64,000 nt of DNA from Sodiomyces alkalinus F11 (GCF_003711515.1 NW_021167081.1:2536483-2600482); one strand, 5' to 3'. Positions 22,480 to 35,045 are shown, numbered from the stretch's first letter. Notes: generated by a model not told the origin, from the sequence alone. Program-made: numbers and translations.

Positions 22480-23973
22480 TAATAATGATAATAGTAGTAA
22501 TAGCAGTTCCGTATATACGTATTCTTCCTTATAGCCACGATTCCTTTAATGTCCCCTATCCTTAGATAATAATAGTAATACTCGGTTACTTTATGAGTTC
22601 CCCGTTTAAGATAAGCTATCTCTTACTCGCGATCTTTTTGTTAGGAACCCTTCGCTAACTTATATTATTTTTATAGACGGCGTTAGCTCCAGGCGATAAT
22701 AAGGGTAATAATGGTAGTAAGTATACCGCCGATAACGATATAGGTATAAAGCTTTTATATCTTAAGGCGATACTAACCGTATAATAGTTTATATTATCGC
22801 CCTCGCCGCCGCCTAAAAAGAAGAAATTAACGGGTAGTCGGCCTCCTAAATACCCTCCCGGTAATGTTTATACTAAGCCGTGCCTCCTTTATACACGCGA
22901 CATCGTTAATAGGAAGTATAAGCGCTCTTATCGTAGCTAAACTAATCGGGGAAGAAATACTATATATACTCTACGAAGATATACCGGTATACTCCTCTCC
23001 TAATATACCTTAAAGGCCACGTATAAAGGTTCTTTAAGACGGCTACCCTTATTAGCGATAATAATGAGAACGTCTTTATAAGACTTCCTCCCCTTAAAAG
23101 GTCGTGATAGTATCGCTAACTCTTCTTCTAGGAGTAAGAACCGTATCTTAACGCCTACGTGGCGTTTTAGGATACCCTTATAGCTAAGGAAATAATAACG
23201 GCGATATTACCTATAGCTATATATTCCACGGAGGCTCCCGGTATAGTAGTCGCGCTAGCCCTTTCTTCTCCCTAAGAGGTCTAAAAAGCCGTAGCACTAT
23301 AATTAGCCTCGCTATATCTTCCTAAGGTCGTTAATAAGGTGGCTAAACTAGCCTCGCTTCCTCCGGTAATAGAGGTCGCTAGTAAGGTAGTTATACTAGT
23401 CTTTTCACCTCCCTCGAAGGTTACACAAAAATAGCATTAGGACTAAATATATCGCCTCCGGAGGAGGTTATTATTATAGCGGAATAACTAGCCTTATCTC
23501 CTCCTTATAAGGTTATAGATAAGGTAGTTGTTTCGGCCCTAAACCCTCCTAATATCGTAGCGGAAAAAAACGCCTATCCTATTACTCTTACTCCCTTATC
23601 GGGGTTAATATTATCGGATAAAGACTTTAGGCGCCTTAGTCTTATAAAGCTAAAGGAGTATACTCGGCTATTTAAAAAGATACTCGTACTCGGTCGCGCT
23701 AATATTATAATTTCTAAACTCTAATAATACACGGAGTATCGGCTGGCTTTTACATTTATAGATATAATAGTTACTAGCGCGGTTATAATCCCCGATAATA
23801 GCGATAACGAAGATAACGATAAGGTTAAGGAGATAGACTCTAACCTATAATAGGGTAATAAGGGTAAGACTTTTACGGAAGTCGATAATCCTAAGGATAG
23901 CGATTTCGAAGCTAAGGATATTAATTTAGGCTTATATTAAGCGTGGCTAGGGCGCGGAGCCTATCTAGCCTAA
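22480..23973 (+). pseudogene. Antisense ORF of element B, unknown function
   Basis: The ORF runs against pol and ends tail-to-tail with it (stops at about 23973 and 23998). Order: an Asn/Ser-rich start; LYEFPV near 22600; IIFIDGVSSR near 22680. A basic Pro/Lys patch follows (SPPPKKKKLTGSRPPKYPPG near 22810-22865). Next is a probable Cys/His cluster in which most ligands are now Tyr (KPCLLYTRDIVNRKYKRSY near 22875-22935). A stretch of degenerate repeats of about 20 residues (SLYLPKVVNKVAKLASLPP, near 23310-23480) is followed by LSGLILSDKDFRRLSLIKL. The acidic C-terminus ends DINLGLYQ. At least two frameshifts are present. F carries the same protein. No family recognised; a DNA- or histone-binding role would be guesswork. 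Confidence 0.75.
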
Positions 23974-23997
23974 ACTAAATCCGATTTTTACTCCTTT

Positions 23998-26900
23998 TTA
24001 ATCATCACGATATAATCGCTTATAATCGCTTATATATTAGTTCTTATATTGTGATAGCGCGAAGGTATTTAACGGGCTATTATTCGTTACTACTAACCCG
24101 AATTTCCCTTTAAACTCGCTAAATACCCGTGTTTACGCTAATAATTCTAAAGGTTCCTATCTAGGCTTATAGTATCCTACCTATTATACTAGTACTTTAT
24201 ATCTTAATCCCCTACCTCGTCTCTTTATCCTTACGTAGAGAATTTCCTTAATCTCCTATTCTTTATTATCGGTTACTTCTCGAATAGGCGGTGGTTAAGG
24301 GTTATTTACTACCTATCCCGGAAAAGGGTTATCGCCCGCGCGGTATAATAAGTCTATATAGAATTAAGGGTAGATCTATAATAGCACGGCGAGCTTAACT
24401 ATATATAGGCTAATTTCCTTTATAACTTAGTATTTACGATAAAGCTAGTTAAGCTTTTATAATAGTCGCGGAGTCGAATAGTTAGCTAATAATAGCTAAA
24501 CTAAGTCGTTAACCTGAAAACGCTTAGCCGGTATACCATATTAGTTAGTAAACTCTTTATTTCTAAGCTATATTAACACGATCGCGGCCTAAACGAACTT
24601 AGTCGTTTCCTATAAGCGGCGTAGTAAATCGTAGGCCGCTAATACTCTAGGTTCTAAAAAGGGCTCCTTAGTTATCTAGATTAAATTAACGTAATAGCTA
24701 TATTCTAAGAAAAAGGGACTAAACCCTATTACGGAGCTTATACGGTCCTTTAAGGCTAATTATACTACGGGTAGTAAGCGATCCCAGTCGTCCTAACCGT
24801 AATAGATAAAGGCTCGTAAATAAGCTTATACTTCTTAGTTCATACGGTTTATTACTCTATTAGTTTAGGGGTAGTATACGATACTAAGCTTACGCGATAT
24901 CCGTGCGAGCTTATAAAATACTTCTAAAACCTACTTATCTAGTTTAAGCCTCGGTTACTAATAATTAACCTAGGTATTCCGTAGAGCCGGAAATAATAGT
25001 ATAGGAACCGTTCCGCGTAAGCTTCGGCTTTTCTTATCTTTATCCCTTCTAATATTATAGCCTTTATTAGACAGTCTATAATAACTTAAAGGTAACGCGC
25101 CTTCTTCTCGCCGGCTAGTAGTAGGTCTATTATAAAGTCTATCGATAGGTCGCTCCGTATTCGTTCTAGTACTAGGAGGGGGGGTAAAAGGCCTTATTTT
25201 ATATTTCTCTATATATACCCCTTTCCGTAGATATCGTAGTTCCGAACGAATTATCGGATATCCTTATTTATCTTTAGCTAGAAGAAGCGACGCGCTATTA
25301 AGGCGATAGTATTATCGTATCGGGGGTATACTCCGATTACTAAATCGTGAATTAATTAGAGAATCCTCCCTTATAACGTTAACCCTTTAATAGACCCGGG
25401 TACCTAAATTCGGTCACGGAATAATAATAACCCGGTCATAAAGACTAAGTACTTAGCTATTTATAGCTTTAATTCTAATAATAGTAGGAATTATCGTTTT
25501 TCTTCGGTAATTATAGATAAGGCTTTTTAATATTATTTATCGGTCGTAAGCGTCTTATCCTATAATCGCTATAGCTCTTAGTCCGCCTTAAAGATCGTTT
25601 AACCGCTATTAATATAACGAATGCTAGGTAGAATCGCGGTATCGAGAATTAATTAAATATAGTAAGATTACTCCCGTTTATCCGTTATATCTTAGGGCTT
25701 ATCTTACTATTAACGCGAGAGGGTATCCGCTATCGCGTTATCCTTTCCCTTCCGATACTTCAGTATAAAGTCGAACTATATAAGCTCGCCGGACTATTAG
25801 CTTTATCGCTTAGTAGGCGTTCGCTTAGTTATAAAGTATTTAAAGGCCTTATAGTCGGAGAGGACTATAAACTACTTATAAGTAATAAGCTCGGCCCGCT
25901 ATATTATTAAATAACATATAATCGCTGGTATTTCCATATCGTGGATTAGGTAATTATATTCCGCTTTATTATATTTATAAGAGTAGTATACGATTATATA
26001 GCGATTTCCGTCCGCGTCTTCTTATATTAGGCTACCCCTAAAGGTAAACCCTAAATAGTCTATCTCGATAAATATCTTATTTACTAAGTCCTAGTATTAT
26101 AGTATCGGTCCTTCTTAGAACCTCGCCTTTAGCCTGTAAAAGGCCGCTTTTTCCTTAGAGTCCTATTAAAAGGTATAGTCCTGTTTAGTTAGTATTATTA
26201 CCGGGGCTAAGATCCCCGAAAAATACTGAATAAAGATTCGGTCATAATATATAAACCCTAAAAAGCTTTATACGCCCTTAACCGTTATAAGCGCTTCCTA
26301 CTCGCGAATAGCTTATAACTTCTTTAGGTCGTAAAATACGCCTTTTCCCGCGGTAATTATAAATCCTAGGTACGTTACTATCTTCACGCTAAACTCGTAC
26401 TTCGACCAATCTAGCTTTAGGCTAACGTCCGCGAGTGCGCGGAGTACCTACTTTACCTTCGCCTTATAGTTAGCCTAACTCCTATTAGAATAGACTAGGA
26501 TATTATGAACGTAAGTGGTAATAAAGTTATTTAAGAAGCGCTATAGCGTTTTATTAATATATTGCTAGAAAGTTATAAGAGCCTTACTTAGGCCGAATAG
26601 ATAGATAAGCTATTCGAAAAGCCTAAACCGAGTTCGGAATATAGTCTTATATTCGTGGCCTAAGGCTATCCTAATCTTATAGAATGCGGCGATTACGTTA
26701 AGCTTTATAAACTATTTTACTTATCTTAGGTTTTATAGTATATCGGTAATTAAGGGAAATAGATAACGGTTTTACTTAATAATCGTATTTAATGCTTAAT
26801 AATTAAAATAAAGTCGAAGACCTCCGCCTAGCTTCCTCATAAAGAGGATAAGAGCCGCGGTATCCGAACCACTAGTATAGATAAATCCCTTATATATTAG

Positions 26901-27640
26901 GTTAGTAAGTGTTTTCCGTAATACTAGGAGTTCTTTTCTCGATATATTATAGAGCGGCCCTTAAGGAAGCGATAATTCTTTACTATCGCTTCCGGGTATA
27001 AGGTTTACCTTATAGTTAACTCCTAATCGGTATACCGGTAATTAATTTGCCTTATCGGGCGCGAATAAGTCGCCGAATTCTTATAATATCTCTTCGGGTA
27101 TAAAATCCTTCAGGTCTACTAGTTATTTCTTATATAATGCTTTTTCGATATCCCTTAAGCTTACTCCTTAGATTAAGACCTCCTTACCCTTTGATCGTAG
27201 TCGTTAAGTAATACCCGCGACTATAGATTCTATAACTAAATAATCGTTATAGATAGCTTATACTCCGGTAGGTTCCTTTTTATATTAAAGTCGTATATTT
27301 AATCCGGCTACTCCGTAATAAAGCCGTTTATTCTTAGCGTAGTACGTTATATTATTTTATTCTATCTAGGGCTTCCCGAGGAATATATCTTAATTAAGCC
27401 CGGGTATTAAAAATATACGAATACCCTTTACGAGTAACCGCTAATCTTAAACTCGTAGACGGTAATCCCCGTATTACTAACAGTCTTAGTAGCTTCCGAG
27501 AAGCTATTTAGTAATCGATTCGTCTTATCGACTAATAGTTATTGGAGTCTTTAAGTAAACTATTTACTTATAGCGGTATAGTAGTCGTAACTAATAGTAA
27601 TAAGGGCGAGGATACGCTATTTATTTACTTTAGCTAATAT
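23998..27640 (-). pseudogene. Element B pol: protease, RT, RNase H, integrase, chromodomain
   Basis: Minus-strand pol of a chromovirus. The protease remnant lies near 27600-27450 and RT at about 26900-26200. RNase H, the integrase zinc-binding region and the integrase core follow down to about 24600. The C-terminal chromodomain is clear at about 24290-24140 (EIKEILYVRIKRRGRGLRYKV, then GYYKP). Chromodomains of this group bind methylated histone H3 and direct integration into heterochromatin (known for chromoviruses, inferred here). Stops are of Gln/Trp type. F preserves the same region more fully, which supports the reading. Confidence 0.88.
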
Positions 27641-27699
27641 AAGTACTAGGTTATTATTAGTATATACTTTAAACGCCTTTTACTCCCGCCGTGTCGCGG

Positions 27700-28960
27700 C
27701 TATTAGCTTTAACGCCTATTTTCGCGTTAAAGCTATTATTCTTCCGAGTCGTCCTCGCTAATTAACTTATCCCTGCTCTTATCGCGATCCTTTATACGAG
27801 TCTCTTTAACCTTCCGGACTATATCTTAGTTTTCCTTTACCTTTTTATAATTCCGCGCGATATACCCCTTTTTATTATAGTTATACTATATCCGAGTCTT
27901 TTACTTCGCCTTCCTATTACTAACACGGTTTACTCCGCCTATCTTCGTATCGCTATCGGTATCCATCTTCGCGGTTACGTAATCTTAAGCTCGTTTATCG
28001 TAGTTTCGTTCGAACTAATAGCCTTTAAGTTTCCCGGTAATCTCTTATACGCCGTTAACCTATATAGTATAGTAGTTAGTAGGGATTCGGGCAGAGATAA
28101 GTTTATCCCTAAATCGCGAAGTAATCGCTCCTTCGAGGAATAAAAGCTATACGGTAACTTCTTATTCGGTACCGCCCGTAAAAGCGATCTATGTTTTACA
28201 ATAGGGTAAAAAGGCGGTAAACGACTTACTGATTCGTTAATAAATTATACGTAAAGCTTAGGCGGCCCGTGAGTATTCTATAGGGTTAAGGTAGGTATAA
28301 TTAAGATACGCTATAAAGTTATTAGGGTCTATAAGCTTACCCGGCCTATCGCTTTTATAAAAGACCGATATAACCTATTATACTTCGGTCCATAAGTAAT
28401 TATAGATTATATACTAAGCTCGTATATTATTCTAGAATAAATCGCTATCGATTATAAACTTCTACCATATCGTGTAGGCCTATACGTTATAGTATACTCG
28501 CTTCCCTAAGAATTTCGCCGGGCTATTAATAGTCTTATAGGGTATCGCCGTTAAGGTTAGGGCGACTACTATTATTCTCGGCTATAGCGTTAGCGATAAA
28601 ACCGGTAATAAGGTAGACTCTACTAGTATAAGGATTATCGGGGTCTATAAGGGAGCCGGAATATTTAGGTTAAGCGGTATTAGGTTTTACGGGGTAGGCA
28701 ATCCTAGGAGCCGGGCTATAAGCTATTTAACTAACTAGCGTTATTGCTCGTTAGCTTCTTCTCTCGCCCGTTATCGGTCTATAAACTAATATATCTCCTA
28801 GTAATATTCTTATATTAGAGCGAGCCTCGAGTTAATATCGGTATATTATTGATACAGAGGGCTTAGCCTTACGTTTAGTGCTTAGTTATTTTCTTTAAAT
28901 CGTTACTTCGTCCACTCTACAACCTATTTAAGTCTAATAGGTTATTAGGCGGTAGCGTTA
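27700..28960 (-). pseudogene. Element B gag
   Basis: Minus-strand gag. The capsid core reads SVFYKSDRPGKLIDPNNF and IAYLNYTYLNPIEYSRAAQ (about 28390-28280), then AFLPYCKT, ITSRFRDKLIS and VQEITGKLKGY (about 28230-28030). The zinc knuckle near 27880-27830 reads YNYNKKGYIARNY, with Tyr in place of Cys and His. Gag packages the element RNA. The same protein is at 46150-47370 in F. Confidence 0.85.
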
Positions 28961-29012
28961 GGATCCTAATCTATCGCTAGTATAGCGTATAGATATTGCT
29001 AAGTTCTAGATA

Positions 29013-29227
29013 TATAAACGACTAGGTATAGGTTATAGCACTAAATAAGGTTATAATAATAGATTTTCTAGAACTAAGGAAGGAAAAAGGAAAAAGGAGA
29101 AAAGTCTATAGCGCTAGGCTAGCTTTCAGGTAACGATAACTTAGCGATATAGGTCCGTTAACTAAGCGCGTAATGAGGAAGATCCGGAGTATAGCCGGAT
29201 TCTCTATATTGGGGTTAACCCGTAACA
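29013..29227 (-). mobile_element. Element B 5' LTR
   Basis: Second 215-bp copy of the LTR at 21994-22208, in direct orientation. On the minus strand it runs from TGTTACGGGTTAACCCC to TTTATA and leads into TATCTAGAACTTAGCGACACC, the leader also found in F. Confidence 0.95.
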
Positions 29228-29232
29228 CTTCT
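29228..29232. repeat. Target-site duplication of element B, right copy
   Basis: CTTCT, identical to 21989-21993. Confidence 0.95.
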
Positions 29233-30484
29233 AGATAGCGCTCTAGAAAGAGGCGGGCATGCTACTTAAGTTCTTAATAGTATAGTACCCGTAGACGGAT
29301 AGACTATCCGAATAGAAGAATTAGATAGTTAAGATCGCTATCCGTATATTCCTCGCTATATATCCACATATACTATAGATAAAGGGTATCGTCGTATTAT
29401 AGTTTAACCTAAATCACGCCTTTAGCAAAGTCTTAGCGTATTTACTAAACGAATTACTATATAGTACACGAACGAATAATTCCCTTAGTATAATCCGCGA
29501 TATAAACCCGTAATTCGCTTAGGAATTATTCTAGGAAGACACTAAACTATCTATCGCCTTACCCTAAATATATATAAAAAGACTATACGATAAGAAGCAT
29601 CGTAGTATTCGGTTCGCTCTAGGGGACTTCGTCTTTATTAAGCTCGGGTATAGCTATTCGCTACCTAATAAAGCCTTAATAAAGCTCGGTTAGTAAAAAA
29701 TAGGACTATTTAAGATTAAGGAATAGGTCTCGCTATTAGTATACCTACTAAAGCTACCCGAAACGCTTAATATCTATCCTGTTATTAGTATTACGTATTT
29801 ATAACTGGTAAAGGAACCGGGAATAGACCTATTCCCCGGCCAGACGGCCGATAGAGAACCTATTCGTCCTAGCGACCCTAATAAGGTTAGGCACGAGTAG
29901 CGCGACTTATACGAGTATTATAAGATTAACGCTATCCTTAATAAAAGAGTCACTAAAAAAGGTCACGGTAAGCCGCGCACTAAGTACCTAATTCGATAAA
30001 AAGGATAGCTAAGTTAGTATAACGTCTAGATACTAAAGGAAGCTATAGACCCACCGGAAATAGTTAAAGCCTTTAAGGAACGATAAAAAGCCTTAGAAAT
30101 GCTACGGGTAATAACGAAAGGAGTAAAGGCGAATAAGGCGCTTAAGCTAGAAGACGTTAAGGAACTCGGAGTATTAAAGAATACCCGAGGCTAAGAACCT
30201 TTAACGACCGCTAGTATAGCCGCGCTACCGCGTAACTTACCGAGGTTACCGCTTAAATCACCCACGGTAACCAAATACTATTTATATATAGCGAGAAAGG
30301 TATAAGGGAAGGCATAAAGGCTATTATCTTATATTTAAAGAGAAGGCACGAGTAACTAAAATAATATAGAATAATAAAAAACTCTACGCCGCTCCGTTAG
30401 ATTAGCTATACCCCTAGCACGGATATAAAAAATCCTCCTAAAACCGCTATCTCCTATATCCTCACACCTTTTACTATTATAACG
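29233..30484 (+). pseudogene. Element A pol, second part: integrase C-half and tail
   Basis: This continues the A integrase after the B insertion. ALWKEAGMLLKFLIVYHPQTDGLSEQ (about 29240-29315) is the typical catalytic-core end. It is followed by LYDKKHRS, FALGDFVFIKLG (about 29615-29655), IGLFKIKEQVSLLVYLLKLP (about 29700-29760), and a Lys-rich tail. The last family-like block is near 29800. The frame can be followed to a TAA near 30484, although the tail (SIAALPRNLPRLPLKSP) is not recognised. Nothing else is seen at 30485-30640. Confidence 0.88.
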
Positions 30485-30639
30485 GCCTAAGGTATATTAG
30501 TGATATTCGATCGTTAGAATATCCTAAATATCCTCCTTGCCCCCTTTATCCTCTTATTATATTAAGTATATACCCTTTTCTATATATTCTAGTCTCCCGT
30601 ATACTCCCTAATACTCGAGGATAATATCGCCTATAGCTT

Positions 30640-32300
30640 AGTAGTATATTATTAAGTACCTATTAGCTATTAATAAATCTAAGAACGTGGTGTTCGAGCA
30701 CTAATTCTCTAAGTATTTCTATAAAGGACGTATAGGCGAGGGGTTACCCTTTAAAGGGTACTTCCGAGTAATAACCCTATTCGGTGATAAAAGTTTACTT
30801 ATCACTAAGCCCTTATCCGCCAGCGTAGCCTTCTATACTTAGTGTAAAGAGAATAAAAACATTTTTATAGCCTACTATAACCGCGCCTTAGCCCTTAGCT
30901 ATAATAATCTAACTAACCGGGCCTTATATCGCTCTGTGTTTACGCTAGCGTTTAAGGCTATAAAAGTTATTAGTATAAATAACACTAAAGCACTCGCCCT
31001 TATCTACCCCTAGCCCTAGTTCTAGACTATAATCTTAACGTGTAAAGCTAGACTAGGCCTGCCGAGATATTCGAGTAGTACCTTACTAGTATACCCCGAT
31101 ATAATACGCCGCAGGGACTAAACGGACACTTCCTTCTAGACCCACCGTCCGCGTCGCGCCCTAATAACCCCGTTACTCCGTAAAACTAACGCACCGTCGG
31201 CGCGCCCCTTAGCTTCCCTATCCATTCGGGCGTAAGCGCCCCGAATATAGCCACGCCTACTATACCGACTGCTATTCCTATAATAGATAGAGTAATACCT
31301 ACCCGTATTCTATAGGAAGACAATAAGCTAGCCTACCTAGCCCTTAGCCTAGCGGGCGCTATAAAGGCCCGCTATGCAGGCTAAGTGGATAAGGCTATAT
31401 TTCTCACACGAATAAGTAACTACGATAGTCTAATTAAATCGCGCGTAATATTAGTCGCGTAATTCCTCTAAGCCTCCGTATAGAAGGTAACGCCTAGTAT
31501 CTAATAAGCCGCTGATATTCTAGCCTAACTACGCAAAGGTAATACGACCACGACTACCCCGACCGCCCTAACCACTACTATACCTAGTCTTACCACGCCC
31601 GCCGGCCTATTAAATACCCCGTCTACCGGTATAAAATATCCTTACTAAGGATATACCGCCCCCCCCTTACCTAAACGCTTCCTAGTAAGACTAGGCAAGG
31701 AAATAGTTTAGATACTTAGATATAAATATCTCGCGAAACGTCTATTTAACCCTGGTGCCGTGTTTATATTGGACGAATTTATATATAATAAATAAAGATT
31801 AACGATATTTCTTTAGAGCGACTAAGATACTATCCTGCCTATACCAGTTACCGCTTAGGTAAGAAAGTTCGTCACCGTTTAAGTTATCCCTAATAAGACC
31901 TAGAACGCTATCGGGTTATCGTTCCTCCTTAGCGTATAGCGTATAGAGGAATACACGTAAGTTACTAAGCTTAATTCTAACAGGACTATAAACGCCGATA
32001 AGCGTGTAATTATAGCCGAGCGCTTTACTACCTACTATACACATGTATAGGACCTAATACTCTATATAAGTGTCCTCGTCTAGTACTTCGATAGGCCTAG
32101 GAATAAAGGACTCCTCTCTGCATACGATATCAAGCGCAATAAGATCGATAAGCGCGCGGGGGAGCTAGGCTCTAGCGATACTAAGACTATCCTTATATAT
32201 AATAAGGAAAACTAGGGTTTCCTAGATAATAATAATGAGCTGCTATAGGTAGAAGAAGTTTAAGACATAAGGACTTTAAAAGATATTCGCACGGAGTTTT
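30640..32300 (+). pseudogene. Element A third ORF, unknown function
   Basis: A plus-strand frame of roughly 550 codons follows pol and has Gln/Trp-type stops. N-terminal half: GLPFKGYFRVITLFGDKSLL (about 30740-30800), ASVAFYTQCKENKNIFIAYY, YRSVFTLAFKAIKVISI. One frameshift lies near 31100. Middle: a Pro/Thr-rich spacer and LAGAIKARYAGQVDKAIFL (about 31345-31405). C-terminal half: FLVRLGKEIVQILRYKYLAK (31680-31740), FILDEFIYNK, VQVIPNKTQNAIGLSFLL, and an Asp/Glu-rich end. No signal peptide, transmembrane helix or zinc knuckle is visible. It could be an accessory gene in env position or a displaced gag; I do not recognise it. Confidence 0.6.
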
Positions 32301-32750
32301 TTTAGTTTATAGGGTTTATATCTTATATTCGGTATCCGGGTATATAGAGAAGGGCGTATATTTTATATTTAATTAGTATAATCGCACGGTTTTTAGCCCA
32401 CGATAAAAAGAGTATATACAAAGGAAAAGACGGCGTATATATACGTCGTTATAAAAAAAGACTTAGGAAATACTTCTAGTTATATTAGTTTATTCTTTTT
32501 CTTTTTATTATTTACTTTAATCTTACCTATTATTAGCGGTCGTCTAAGGCACGACGATACTATATAATTATACGCCTGGCACAGAGATTAAGTAGATAGC
32601 GTAGTTATCGCGGAAATATAGTCTATCCCCTATTTCCTTTTATTATAAACGCCGTCCGTTCGTATAGGCTATAAGTACTAACTACTCTGCCCCGTATACC
32701 TAATATACCGGCCACGCACGCATTATATACCTTATCGCCTAATAGCTCTC
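32301..32750 (+). other. Element A 3' untranslated region
   Basis: An AT-rich stretch without a reading frame. It contains TTAT and AT runs and a small inverted repeat around TATATATACG (about 32430-32445). No convincing polypurine tract was found before the right LTR, which is the weak point in the definition of that LTR's start. Confidence 0.4.
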
Positions 32751-33104
32751 TAAAACGCCCGCAGGATATAAGGCTCTTCTTACCCGGGGTATATAATACG
32801 CCGGAATAGCGTAGGACTATACGTAAGGATAGTCCTCGCGCGCTAGGCATTATACGTATATATAGTGCCCGCTGGCCGGAACCTAAACGTATATTTAGGG
32901 CCCGGGCCGGGTTCCCTAAACGCACGTATAAAATAGATAGTCCGGGCCTCGCCGAGTATATATTCCCGGTAAGCCCGCCTTTCGATTAGTAGAAGGTATC
33001 TTTATTATACCCTATTTTCTATACTTAAAGGTCGCTATTCCGAACCCTAGAAGCCCTAGGTCCGATAGTACTAGCTGCCTAGAGATATACCTGGATAGGG
33101 TATA
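32751..33104 (+). mobile_element. Element A 3' LTR
   Basis: This LTR ends GGGTATA and is followed by the TTAGT duplication. From 32806 on it matches the left LTR closely; before that, homology fades, so the start is approximate. Differences between the two copies are mostly transitions, plus one indel of about 33 bp. Confidence 0.75.
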
Positions 33105-33109
33105 TTAGT
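33105..33109. repeat. Target-site duplication of element A, right copy
   Basis: TTAGT, identical to 15906-15910. Confidence 0.85.
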
Positions 33110-35045
33110 CATTACGTCCGTCCTTATGTTTATAATTAATATGAACGATTATATCGATAGGTACTTCTTTACTAATAACTCGGTGTAAAGCTAGTAGAGT
33201 ACAGGCGTAAGGGTCTATATACACCGGCTCTAGATACTTAACCGAAATTGTATCGTGTATCTTCTAATTATTTAGGATATTTAGTCTATACGCGAGCTTA
33301 CCTACTCGCTCCACGACTTTAAAGGGTCCCGCGAATTATTATCCTAGCTTAGTAGTAATAGTGTAAGATATCTGGATAGAGTATCACTTATTAAGACGCA
33401 GGTAAACTCTAGATCTAATATTAAAGAATTTAGGGGTATAACGCTTATCGTAGTGTCGTTCTATCGCTATCGCGGCTTCGGTAATAGCGTTAGCCGCTTT
33501 AAGCCGCGCTATAAGTAGCGTGTGCGGGTATTCCGTAATAGCTATTAGTGCGTCATTCGACGTCAGACCCTTCACGATTTTTATAGGGCTGTATTTCGTA
33601 GAGGCGGACCTAGTAGTATTATACTCGAATTACAAATAGGAGAGTGCTCTCTTCTAGAGTTCGGGTCGTTCTAGGTCGTGTATATATATCCTTATAGCGG
33701 TCTTAATAATTTAAATTAGTCTCTCTGTCTATCTATCTATCTAGTAATAATACGCTATAGCGTAGAGTAGGGTAGTGTCTAATCTATCCTATATCCGCTT
33801 CTAGATTACCGCGAGGAATTTAGAGTTCTGATTAGAGAGTATAATCTTAGGTATTCCCTAGTTTACGGTTAGTAATCTATCGATTGGTGTATCTGCCTAT
33901 TATTATATAGTGTAGTCCTTATGTCCCGGCAGAATTATTAATTCCCTGGAAAACTTATCGATAATGGCTATAGCAGAGTCGTGCCCGCCTAGTATAAGGG
34001 GTAGTGCGAGGATAAAATCGATAGAGATTATATAGTATAGGTAGGGTAGTGGAATAATAGGTTAAAGGCTGCCGTATAGCTTATAGTATAGTTTCTGGTG
34101 GACCTTATAGAGAGGGCACGTTACTCAGTAGCGTCTAAGCTCGGAGTATCCCTTATAGATATATACCTAATACAGGAATTAACTTAACTTTGCGTATCCG
34201 AGGTAATTACTATTATATATAGTATCGATGATATTCTTCTAATAGGTGCGCGGGATATAGAGTCTCGGTAAGCTATCCGACTTATACTAGATAAATCCGT
34301 CTAGACGTATCTTAAAGGGTATACGCGCCTTATTTTTGGCTAGTTTATCGTTAGAGTGGATCGTGTCGAGTATGCCTTTCTAGAAGGGGTCCTCCCGATA
34401 ACCCTCCTTAACGTCTGCCTTAAATTCCGGTGATAATTTTACTAGTATGGCTATAGGTTATAGGGTATTGATTAAAGGTAGTTCCGCCTAGACTCGTATA
34501 TCTAGTAATAAAAGAGACTAGGGTGGATATAGTCGTATAGGTAATAGGGTAACATTACTAGTATAGGCTATAGTCTAACAGTCCTAGGGTAGTTTATCTA
34601 ACTATCTAGGGGCTTTATTATTATTAGTGTGTTATAGAATCGTGGGGAGTCGGCGAAGGGTATCTAGGATAATATAATCTTTGCCGGGTTTATATACGAC
34701 TTGAACGTTGAACTGGGAAATATACTCTATAGCCCTTAAGATCTTCTTATTAACTCCGGTGCGCGAAGTGGTGTTAGCGATATCGAGCTATCTAGATAGT
34801 ATAATAATAGCCTAATAGTCTATAAACACGATAGCCGGGCCTGCTTATATATTATTAATCTAGTATACTATTTTGCTAAGTATCTAGATATAGCCCGTAA
34901 GCTCTAACTCGGTCGCCTAGTAGCTCTTTTCGGCCTAGTATAATACACGCGATAAAAACGCGATTAGTTTAGTAGCTATACGGGGTAGGTATATCGCCCT
35001 ATCCTGCTAGACGATCTTAGGTAGTATAGTCTAGTCCACGTAAAA
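33110..35045 (-). pseudogene. Gypsy C pol: RNase H and integrase
   Basis: Minus strand. RNase H reads LIAFLSRVLYQAEKSY, ATELELTGYI and VVYKPGKDYIILDTLRRLP (about 34970-34650). Integrase reads IISIDFILALPLILGGHDS (about 34045-33990), IIDKFSRELIILPGH and FIRRIWD-like core. It ends with the highly typical tail RSRVYLRLNK, GPFKVVERVGKLAYRLNI and KIHDTISVKYLEPVY (about 33420-33200). RT and gag are missing: the element is cut at about 35045, where an LTR of D begins. The tail continues at 15905 left of element A. Confidence 0.9.

Larger units (their letters stand above)
21994..29227 (-). mobile_element. Chromovirus-type gypsy element B (same family as F)
   Basis: A 7.2-kb minus-strand Ty3/gypsy element, complete between two 215-bp LTRs, with a perfect 5-bp duplication CTTCT. 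It has gag, pol with chromodomain, a polypurine tract at 22209-22240, and an antisense ORF between pol and the 3' LTR. Element F has the same LTR length, gene order and antisense ORF. B is inserted in the integrase gene of A. Confidence 0.95.
15911..33104 (+). mobile_element. Gypsy element A, interrupted by element B
   Basis: A plus-strand Ty3/gypsy element with LTRs at both ends, gag, pol and a third ORF after pol. Without the nested B it measures about 10 kb, long for a fungal gypsy element because of the extra ORF. It lies in element C with a 5-bp duplication (TTAGT). RIP has hit all genes. Confidence 0.85.

Noticed and set aside
32623..32925. Minus-strand ORF of 100 codons
   Set aside because: It overlaps the right LTR of A, and the part shared with the left LTR is not open there.
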